A stretch of DNA of 11,059 nt from UBA9988 sp964574105. Its GTDB lineage: Bacteria > Patescibacteriota > Minisyncoccia > Phycocordibacterales > UBA9988. The DNA is taken from assembly GCA_964574105.1 (NCBI GenBank), contig CAZNKH010000016.1, positions 1-11,059 on the forward strand. Direction: 5' to 3'. Shown in pieces: positions 6,340 to 11,059 of the stretch. The position numbers were made by a program, and so were the translations under genes. The notes beneath the pieces were generated by a model. That model had not been told where the DNA came from. It ran no database searches and was given only the letters and a program-made list of their open reading frames with translations. How positions within the stretch are numbered: the stretch's first letter is position 1; every line of letters starts with the position of its first letter.

Positions 6340-6519
6340 TTAGAGCACCGGAGGCGTGGTTGTAGGAGCCGTCGTCGTTGGTGTGTCAGAGGGAGCCACA
6401 TAGCCATCAGGCTTCCCTATTTGCCCCGTGAAAGGTCGTTTAACATAACATCCATAGGCAAGGATAAGTACGACGACAAAAGCTCCGATAAGCCACTTGG
6501 TTGTTGTATTTATTTTCAT
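6340..6519 (-). CDS. 59-residue single-pass membrane protein
   Basis: ATG at 6519 and TAA at 6342-6340. After MKINTTTKW comes a membrane helix (about 9-25, LIGAFVVVLILAYGCYV), then a short basic patch (KRP) and an outward Thr/Pro-rich tail ending TTTAPTTTPPVL. Cys24 follows LAYG, which is close to but not a proper lipobox, so I favour a plain anchor over a lipoprotein. It starts 14 bases after the cupin stop on the same strand and is probably cotranscribed with it. The Thr/Pro-rich end resembles a wall-spanning or glycosylatable linker. I recognise no family, and the small size makes it easy to miss in annotation. Confidence 0.6.
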   Translation of the reverse strand: MKINTTTKWLIGAFVVVLILAYGCYVKRPFTGQIGKPDGYVAPSDTPTTTAPTTTPPVL

Positions 6520-6533
6520 ATACTCCGACTCTA

Positions 6534-6932
6534 CTACTCACTCGTCACGCCGTCAAATTCCGCCTCATTTGCCTCTGCCTCCGCGCGCGTGGCGCGAATG
6601 ATGCCATCTTTATGGTGTGCTGGTGAGTAGATGGTGTAGAGCTTGAGATCATCAGTCTCTGAAATGTTGATAACATTATGCTCTGCGCCAGCAGGCACCA
6701 CCACTGCGGCACCATCTTCTACTAGGTACTCATTACCATCAATGAGGCACTTCCCTACTCCCTTCTCAAAGCGGAAAAACTGATCGTTTTCTGGATGTGT
6801 TTCTAGGCCAATCTCACCTTTAGGTGGGATGCTCATGAGAACAAGCTGGCTGTGCTTACCTGTGTAAAGCACTTTGCGAAAATTTATATTCTCTATTGTA
6901 TCCTTCTCAATGTTTGTAGTGAATCCTCTCAT
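6534..6932 (-). CDS. Cupin-domain protein
   Basis: From ATG 6932 the product is 132 residues; the longer TTG start at 6965 lies within the predicted -10 box and is rejected. It is a single small beta-barrel of the cupin type. Motif 1 is around THPENDQFFRFEKG, with likely metal ligands His46 and Glu56 plus Asp50 or Gln51 in place of the usual second His. Motif 2 is PAGAEHNV with His85. An acidic tail closes the protein. Related proteins, often labelled mannose-6-phosphate isomerase-like cupins, are common in Parcubacteria with nearly this N-terminus. The reaction, if any, cannot be told from sequence; a sugar or small-molecule binding role is possible. The next gene encodes a small membrane protein. 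Confidence 0.88.
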   Translation of the reverse strand: MRGFTTNIEKDTIENINFRKVLYTGKHSQLVLMSIPPKGEIGLETHPENDQFFRFEKGVGKCLIDGNEYLVEDGAAVVVPAGAEHNVINISETDDLKLYTIYSPAHHKDGIIRATRAEAEANEAEFDGVTSE

Positions 6933-6964
6933 ATTATATGTATTAGGGCCTACTAATTGACGCA

Positions 6965-6993
6965 AGTATAACGAAATAACCAGCTCGGAGCAA
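6965..6993 (-). promoter_or_regulatory. Promoter of the cupin gene
   Basis: -35 TTGCTC (6993-6988), a 17-base spacer and -10 TATACT (6970-6965), giving a leader of about 25 bases. A second TATAAT lies at 6938-6933, directly against the ATG, where it could not drive the full gene. Confidence 0.4.
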
Positions 6994-7033
6994 TAAGCTT
7001 ACGCCGATGCTACATTTTATTTAAAAACAATGA

Positions 7034-7042
7034 TGATACATT
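7034..7042 (+). promoter_or_regulatory. Extended -10 element before the DUF2975 gene
   Basis: TGA followed by TACATT, an extended -10 ending 10 bases before the ATG at 7053. No good -35 is visible. The transcript would start about four bases before the start codon, and no Shine-Dalgarno sequence is present. Confidence 0.35.
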
Positions 7043-7052
7043 AAGACTAATT

Positions 7053-7508
7053 ATGAAAAAAATCTCAACAGTAGTACTTCAGGCAGTCACGATGATTATT
7101 GGCCTTGGAGTATTCGCTTTTATGTTGTTGGAGCCGCACTATGAGGGAAGGAATATGGGTGCAACACTCTATCAAGTCTACTTTAATGATCCATTTTTGG
7201 CCTATGCATACATTGCATCTATACCGTTTTTTGTAGCGATCTATCAAACATTTATGCTATTGGGGTGCATAGGACGAGGTGAGGTATTCTCCGCACACTC
7301 TATAAAAGCTCTGCGGATGATACAGTACTGCGCAAAAACGATGGTCGGCTTTGCCGTCGCGGCAGAAGCGTATCTGTTTATCATCCGTCCCGGTGACGAC
7401 ATTGCGGGAGGCGTCTTCATGGGGCTTTTCATCATCTTTATCTCTGGTCTAAGTGCCATCATAGCGGCGATATTTGAACAGATATTACAGGAAGCAAGAG
7501 TGCGCTAG
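7053..7508 (+). CDS. DUF2975 family four-helix membrane protein
   Basis: The product is 151 residues with four predicted membrane helices (about 7-26, 49-70, 90-112, 119-142). The signature between helices 2 and 3, GEVFSAHSIKALRMIQYC, and the C-terminal AIIAAIFEQILQEA are typical of DUF2975. The family has no defined biochemical role; in other bacteria it is often followed by a small XRE-type regulator, forming a presumed regulatory pair. No intact partner follows here, but a broken XRE-type gene lies about 1 kb downstream on the opposite strand; a link between them is speculative. The gene appears monocistronic. An eight-T tract directly follows the stop codon but has no hairpin before it. 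Confidence 0.8.
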   Translation: MKKISTVVLQAVTMIIGLGVFAFMLLEPHYEGRNMGATLYQVYFNDPFLAYAYIASIPFFVAIYQTFMLLGCIGRGEVFSAHSIKALRMIQYCAKTMVGFAVAAEAYLFIIRPGDDIAGGVFMGLFIIFISGLSAIIAAIFEQILQEARVR

Positions 7509-7725
7509 TTTTTTTTCCAATATGAAGCAATCCGATCCCCGTAGACTTTCTTTTGTGGTCAAGATGATGCCCACTCCCTAGTGATCCACTATCCGAAGAC
7601 ACATCATGCGATTTCAGAAAAATTAGAACGAAAAGTCCCGCTACTCCAGCAACGAATCCCACAATACCGCAAACACCATTTGTTTTGTTATTGGCATACT
7701 TTTTGTAGTGACTTTTAGCAGCCAA
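7459..7725 (-). CDS. Doubtful small membrane ORF, possibly frameshifted
   Basis: This frame overlaps the end of the upstream gene (possible TTG start at 7725) and reads a basic stretch (SHYKKYANNKTNG), one membrane helix (CGIVGFVAGVAGLFVLIFLK) and a Ser/His/Gly-rich tail. The NKTNG-plus-helix start is reminiscent of DUF4190-type proteins, but only one helix is present. The frame then runs into the antisense strand of the DUF2975 gene for its last 50 bases, which is suspicious. With one more base in the eight-A tract (7516-7509 on this strand) it would stop at a TAG directly after, before reaching DUF2975. It may be real with a sequencing or mutational frameshift, or not a gene at all. Confidence 0.35.
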   Translation of the reverse strand: MAAKSHYKKYANNKTNGVCGIVGFVAGVAGLFVLIFLKSHDVSSDSGSLGSGHHLDHKRKSTGIGLLHIGKKTSALLLPVISVQISPL

Positions 7726-8374
7726 GAGCTTGGAGACATTGCTGACGCGGGATGCCTTCTGGTGCTTGGTCACATACGCGAGTATCACATTGTTGTTTTT
7801 TGACCGCTCCTAAATCGTCAATGGTTCCGCCACTTTGTTGTCCGGTTTCTACATTTAGCTCCATAAACTTGATATTGCCAGGACGCAAAAAGACACTGTC
7901 GTCAACTCTCCACGGCTTGCAGTTGAATGTAGTGTCCTCGTCAATGCCACCACCATCTTTGGTCGAAAATAACTTACCTCGTTCTTCGGGCTTCACTGCC
8001 GACTTAACGCCTTGCGGAAACAGAGAACCCCAGATGTAATTGTATCCATCGTCGCGAATCATGTGAACTTCCATCGGGCCCGCGTTACTCGACTGGATGG
8101 TAAAATTTCCGCGAATCTGTGAAGCACCGTTTGCAAGATACACCGTGCCCGAAGAAACATTCGCCCCGTCGTTGTGTTCAAATGTGCATTCAAGATTTTG
8201 CCCGCGTGCAAGAAGTGAAGCGAATGTGCCGCTTGCGCTTTCTTCTTCCGCCTGATTATTTTCTGATGTAGAGCCTCCGTCAGGGTTTGGGTTACCGAAA
8301 TTTGTATATGCTAAATAACCGATGGTGACGACAATAACGGCACCGATCCCAGCAATCAATATTGTATTTTTCAT
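7715..8374 (-). CDS. Membrane-anchored extracytoplasmic protein with cysteine-rich tail
   Basis: The product is 219 residues. One N-terminal helix (about 4-23) is followed by a Gly/Ser/Glu/Asn-rich linker (28-50) and a beta-rich domain (about 52-173) with SLLARGQNLECTFEHNDG, SSGTVYLANG, RGNF and MEVHMIRDDGYNYIWGSLFPQG. That pattern suggests a lipocalin or LolA-like sheet, but I cannot confirm it. Cys63 and Cys152 could form a disulfide. The C-terminus carries a separate four-cysteine unit, C196-x4-C201 and C213-x5-C219. Proteins with this layout are familiar from Parcubacteria as hypothetical proteins. A strong promoter precedes it with a leader of about 40 bases. I recognise no function. Confidence 0.75.
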   Translation of the reverse strand: MKNTILIAGIGAVIVVTIGYLAYTNFGNPNPDGGSTSENNQAEEESASGTFASLLARGQNLECTFEHNDGANVSSGTVYLANGASQIRGNFTIQSSNAGPMEVHMIRDDGYNYIWGSLFPQGVKSAVKPEERGKLFSTKDGGGIDEDTTFNCKPWRVDDSVFLRPGNIKFMELNVETGQQSGGTIDDLGAVKKQQCDTRVCDQAPEGIPRQQCLQALGC

Positions 8375-8420
8375 AAAAAATTTTAATATCTGATTAATAA
8401 TAATCTAATATCTTCGTTAC

Positions 8421-8449
8421 AGTATAATACCAAATGGGCAACATATCAA
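8421..8449 (-). promoter_or_regulatory. Promoter of the cysteine-tailed protein gene
   Basis: -35 TTGATA (8449-8444), a 17-base spacer and -10 TATACT (8426-8421), both 5-of-6 matches to the vegetative consensus. Transcription would start near 8414, about 40 bases before the ATG. Confidence 0.6.
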
Positions 8450-8456
8450 CAGGCAT

Positions 8457-8666
8457 TCATATGTGCATGGAGACTCCCTTTAACAAATCTTCAATAGAAG
8501 TGCCGAGAGTTTTGGTAATTCTTGCAACCATTTGAACGCCTGGTTTCTTTACAAGATCGCACCCAATCTTAGCGAGAGAAAAATATTTCAGTTTGACCTC
8601 TCATGCCAAATCGTCTTAGTGAAGTCCATTCATTTCCTAATTGGCGGTGTATATTTGAAAAAATCC
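8457..8666 (-). pseudogene. Decayed XRE-type helix-turn-helix regulator
   Basis: Three-frame reading of the minus strand recovers most of a small XRE/Cro-type DNA-binding protein. The N-terminal piece reads SNIHRQL. After a frameshift near 8637 the frame reads EMNGLH, stop (TAA 8618-8616), DDLA, stop (TGA 8603-8601), then EVKLKYFSLAKIG, CDLVKKPGVQMVARIT, KTLGTSIEDLLKGVSMHI and a normal stop at 8459-8457. This follows the family pattern REMNGLSQDDLAREV, L-KIE-G-VKKP, V-IAK-LGTSIEDLLK. Both internal stops fit single C-to-T changes (Gln and Arg codons), and the conserved Glu of KIE is lost. Three separate lesions argue for a true pseudogene rather than a sequencing error. The ends are approximate. 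Its former target is unknown. Confidence 0.65.
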
Positions 8667-8760
8667 GAACTGATTTTGTGCGTGATTGGCTCAACGAACG
8701 GAGTCTCACTAACCCCCCCCTCGCCCACCTCTCCTTGAAGCGGAAGCGAAAAGGACGATT

Positions 8761-8889
8761 TCAAGTTTTTCGGAGCGTAACCGCCCGACACTTCAAAAAG
8801 AATAGATTGCCACCCATTCGGCTGACAACACCCTGAATCATTGCAAGGCGGGCGTATTTATCGTCTCCAGTTGTAGATTTATTTTCCAT
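8761..8889 (-). pseudogene. Truncated remnant of a small membrane protein
   Basis: ATG at 8889-8887 opens a 42-codon frame: MENKSTTGDDKYARLAMI, QGVVSRMGGNLFFLK, CRAVTLRKT, stop. From memory this matches the N-terminus of a widespread family of short membrane proteins that begin with an IQ-VI-RM--NSF-LKGW-VTL pattern and continue into two membrane helices. Here the GW is replaced by CR and the frame stops exactly where the first helix should begin, so the membrane part is gone. I see no continuation in the other frames. It may be translated as a peptide but is most likely inactive. A perfect inverted repeat lies 15 bases upstream. Confidence 0.5.
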
Positions 8890-8903
8890 ATATTGCGACT
8901 TGT

Positions 8904-8931
8904 AGATAACCGATATTTGTTTAGGTTATCT
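8904..8931. repeat. Inverted repeat upstream of the truncated gene
   Basis: AGATAACC (8904-8911) and GGTTATCT (8924-8931) are perfect inverted copies separated by 12 bases, so the centres are two helical turns apart. This is the geometry of a dimeric regulator operator; a hairpin is the alternative. It sits just before the ATG of the truncated gene. Confidence 0.45.
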
Positions 8932-9051
8932 TTAGGCAGTAGGCTCTTACATATGAACAAGTCAAGCGTCGGGATAGGCAAACCCACCAAGCGGGAAGCC
9001 GAAATTCTACAATTCGCGCGCGAGTATCGGCAGGAAAGACGAAGTTTCTAT

Positions 9052-9139
9052 TGGCGGAGAGGGAGGGATTCGAACCCTCGAAGGTGTAACCCTTACGCGC
9101 TTTCCAAGCGCGCGCACTAGGCCTCTATGCGACCTCTCC
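9052..9139 (-). tRNA. tRNA-Ser, anticodon GGA
   Basis: The 88-base cloverleaf is complete with an encoded CCA. Acceptor strands GGAGAGG and CCTCTCC pair over seven bases with a G discriminator. The D stem is GCA/TGC. The anticodon stem CGCGC/GCGCG holds loop TTGGAAA, giving anticodon GGA, which reads UCC and UCU. A long variable arm (AAGG/CCTT stem), diagnostic of the class II tRNAs including serine, precedes a T arm GAGGG-TTCGAAT-CCCTC. It lies 10 bases after the htpX stop on the same strand with no obvious promoter of its own, so it may be processed from the htpX transcript. Confidence 0.96.
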
Positions 9140-9149
9140 CAGTCCTCTG

Positions 9150-10034
9150 TTATACCACAGGATCCTTTCTTAGTCCCATAAGCGCTTGGATGCGCTCCTC
9201 AACCGGCGGATGTGTCATAAAAAGCTTTGTCACCTGCTGTCCACGGAAGGGATTACTGATGTAGAGGTGTGCCGTCGCCTGGTGTGCGCCCTTGAGCTCG
9301 CCGGGGTAACTGGATATTTTTTTTAATGCACTCGCAAGCCCTTCAGGATAGCGAGTGAGAAGTGCGCCAGAGGCATCGGCAAGAAATTCGCGTTTGCGAG
9401 AGACAGCTAATTGAATGAGCGTTACCGCGAGAGGAGAGAGGAGTGCAAGCACAATCCCTACAAGTACCAAGATGCTACCTGCGCGATTTTCCCTATCTCC
9501 ACCACCCCACACGGCTCCACGCAAAAATATATCAGCCAAGATGGACACAAAGCCAACCAACACTACCACAATAGTGGAGAGAAGAATATCGCGATTTTTT
9601 ATGTGAGAGAGCTCGTGGGCAATCACTCCCTCTAACTCACTTCGATCGAGTATTGCAAGGAGACCCTCCGTTACTGCTACCGCTGAATGCTCCTTGTTGC
9701 GCCCGGTTGCAAAGGCATTCGGGGCAGCATCCGGAATTACATAAAGCTTAGGCAGAGGGATGCCCGCCGTAATGGCGAGGTTCTCCGTGACGGTGTAGAG
9801 GTCCCAGTAGCGCTCCTTATCCGCCGGATGCGCGCCGGAGATTGAGAGGACTATTTTGTCGGAATACCAATACGAGAAAAAGTTCATCACTAGTGCAAAG
9901 AGTATAGCTCCATAGAGAATCGATGAGTCGCCATAGACTTGCGCAAAAGAAAATCCAATCCCAATCACCACCAAGAGAAAGATGGCCATCAGGAGCCAGG
10001 TCATCCGTACATTATTGTCGTATGATTTGTACAT
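9150..10034 (-). CDS. htpX: Zinc metalloprotease HtpX (M48 family)
   Basis: HtpX is an inner-membrane protease with a cytoplasmic active site that degrades misfolded membrane proteins. The 294-residue product has the full family layout: two N-terminal helices (about 11-30 and 36-54), the PNAFATGRN strand (105-113), the zinc motif HELSH (140-144) with catalytic Glu141, two further hydrophobic helices (about 151-171 and 187-211), and the third zinc ligand Glu216 in REFLAD. THPPVEERI near the C-terminus is also characteristic. The ATG lies five bases after the stop of the DUF2207 gene, so the two are cotranscribed and probably translationally coupled. No Shine-Dalgarno sequence is present. tRNA-Ser follows 10 bases after its stop. 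Confidence 0.95.
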   Translation of the reverse strand: MYKSYDNNVRMTWLLMAIFLLVVIGIGFSFAQVYGDSSILYGAILFALVMNFFSYWYSDKIVLSISGAHPADKERYWDLYTVTENLAITAGIPLPKLYVIPDAAPNAFATGRNKEHSAVAVTEGLLAILDRSELEGVIAHELSHIKNRDILLSTIVVVLVGFVSILADIFLRGAVWGGGDRENRAGSILVLVGIVLALLSPLAVTLIQLAVSRKREFLADASGALLTRYPEGLASALKKISSYPGELKGAHQATAHLYISNPFRGQQVTKLFMTHPPVEERIQALMGLRKDPVV

Positions 10035-10039
10035 AGTGT

Positions 10040-11059
10040 TTAACTGGCGCCACCGCCACCTCCTCCTCCGCCACCACCGGCCCCACCTCCTCCCGAAGCG
10101 CCACTCCCCGCAGAGGATGAGAAGGCATTTGCAAATGATGATGAAAAGCTAGAGCTAAAGGCACTCGCCGAGAACCCGGCATCGGGGACCCCATTTCCCA
10201 TACTCCCCGCCACCAGCGCACCATGATACCATGAGGGTGGAGAGACCTGCATCCCATCAAAAGTCTTGGACCACTTCTTTTCAATCCCAAAAATCATGGC
10301 ATATGGCAGATACTTTTCAAAAAGATCGGGAGTGAGATTCTGAAGTCGGTAACGCTCGGCGGTCTCCATATAGAGTTTAAAACCAAGCAGCTCCTCGAGC
10401 AACTCTCTCCCCTCTTGCGAGAGTCGCGCCTCAAAAGGAGCAAAGAAATGAAATACCGCGTAAAATACAGCGAGTGATGCGACAAGCGCGAGTATTTGCG
10501 CGAATGAGGAAAAAAGAAATAGTGTGACAATAGCGGCGATAATAATGATTAACTTACCAATTAAGTGCTTCTTCTCTTCTTTTGCAAAATTCACCTCGTA
10601 CCATGTCTCTTGGTCTGCTCTCTCTTTCACTAAGTCTGGAAGTTCCCGCATCTTTTCTTCAAACTTCACATACTTTATTGTGTTGAAGTGCATACTCGTG
10701 AGATCATTGGTACGAAAAACATCTTCATTATTGAGTGAAAAAAGTGTTGTGAGAAATGATTGTTCGTACGCTTCTAATGTCGGGTCAGTAGTATAGTTTC
10801 GCTTCTTTCTCACCTCGTACGCAGTCTGCGAAAAAAACCAAGTTTTCTCTTTTTCTTCTATGTCCACATAACCGCGCACTGCGAGATCCACCACCGTCGC
10901 AGACCAAGCGGTAGTTGACACCATCTCTTTCATCAAAAGCTCGACCAGCGCGGGACGCAAGCCTCGCGGTGGCTCGTACTGTGGGATGATGGTACCCCGT
11001 CCCTTGGGGAGCACTTCTGTACGCACAAAGAAGATGATCCAGTAGAGAATGGAGAGAAG
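10040..11059 (-). CDS. DUF2207 family membrane protein (C-terminal part)
   Basis: The frame is open to the right edge, so the N-terminus is missing; the GTG at 11026 is an internal codon, since the frame before it encodes a membrane helix (LLSILYWIIFFVRTEVLPK). The visible part has this helix, the family segment IIPQYEPPRGLRPALVELL followed by a predicted cytoplasmic winged-helix-like region around AWSATVVDLAVRGYVDIEE, a second hydrophobic pair of helices (ORF residues about 155-195), ALVASLAVFYAVFHFF, and a C-terminal SSSF repeat plus a glycine-rich end. This domain order and the low-complexity tail are typical of DUF2207 proteins. Their function is unknown. In Parcubacteria they commonly sit with lemA and htpX; lemA would be expected to the right of this window. 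Confidence 0.88.
   Translation of the reverse strand, partial: LLSILYWIIFFVRTEVLPKGRGTIIPQYEPPRGLRPALVELLMKEMVSTTAWSATVVDLAVRGYVDIEEKEKTWFFSQTAYEVRKKRNYTTDPTLEAYEQSFLTTLFSLNNEDVFRTNDLTSMHFNTIKYVKFEEKMRELPDLVKERADQETWYEVNFAKEEKKHLIGKLIIIIAAIVTLFLFSSFAQILALVASLAVFYAVFHFFAPFEARLSQEGRELLEELLGFKLYMETAERYRLQNLTPDLFEKYLPYAMIFGIEKKWSKTFDGMQVSPPSWYHGALVAGSMGNGVPDAGFSASAFSSSFSSSFANAFSSSAGSGASGGGGAGGGGGGGGGGAS

Noticed and set aside
8734..8770. CTTGAA/TTCAAG followed by TTTTT as a plus-strand terminator
   Set aside because: A six-base AT-rich stem with a 20-base loop is too weak, and no plus-strand gene precedes it.
8603..8836. Plus-strand frames over the remnant region, including a Pro/Arg-rich one
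   Set aside because: They are antisense to the readable XRE-type and membrane-protein remnants, and their SLTPPSP-type ends come from the C-rich tract.
8640..9057. Direct repeat ATTGGCGG near 8640 and at 9050-9057 as attachment sites
   Set aside because: Eight shared bases are expected by chance and the similarity does not extend into the tRNA sequence.
8893..9120. Plus-strand frame ending RRGRDSNPRRCNPYALSKRAH
   Set aside because: Its second half is the antisense translation of tRNA-Ser, a classic false gene.
1..11059. CRISPR array, insertion sequence, rRNA or toxin-antitoxin system
   Set aside because: I saw no regularly spaced repeats, transposase motifs, rRNA sequence or intact toxin-antitoxin pair on either strand.

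Overview
The window looks like chromosomal DNA of a Candidate Phyla Radiation (Patescibacteria, Parcubacteria-like) bacterium. This rests on gene content and order recalled from those genomes: ftsK, a small membrane-anchored Ig-like protein and recA in tight succession; an elongation factor P with an atypical loop; a short cupin; and a DUF2207-htpX pair. Genes are short and tightly packed, and none of the starts I examined has a well-placed Shine-Dalgarno sequence. No 16S rRNA or other direct taxonomic marker is present.

Layout. 1-49: the first 16 codons of a secreted protein (minus), cut by the window edge. 50-363: intergenic, with AT-rich repeats and one DnaA-box 9-mer. 364-1017 (minus): a winged-helix protein, divergent from 1136-3334 ftsK, 3331-3678 (anchored Ig-like protein) and 3680-4699 recA, which form one probable operon for chromosome segregation and recombination. 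4680-5619 (minus): an ECF-type sigma factor followed by a two-helix membrane protein whose 3' end overlaps recA's 3' end by 20 bases. 5713-6279: elongation factor P, with its promoter back to back with the sigma promoter. 6340-6932 (minus): a cupin and a 59-residue membrane protein. 7053-7508: a DUF2975 membrane protein. 7459-8374 (minus): a membrane-anchored, cysteine-tailed protein and a doubtful small membrane ORF. 8457-9051: decayed DNA holding a broken XRE-type regulator and a truncated membrane-protein remnant. 9052-9139 (minus): tRNA-Ser(GGA). 9150-10034 (minus): htpX. 10040-11059 (minus): a DUF2207 protein, cut by the window edge.

The functional core is DNA maintenance (FtsK, RecA), translation (EF-P, tRNA-Ser) and envelope quality control (HtpX, DUF2207). 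The sigma factor and its membrane partner could be a small envelope-sensing unit. I see no CRISPR array, insertion sequence, rRNA or intact defence system. The items most worth a second look are the decayed regulator beside the tRNA, the EF-P loop without the usual lysine, the repeated -10 elements placed only 9-12 bases before start codons, and the sigma/membrane pair.
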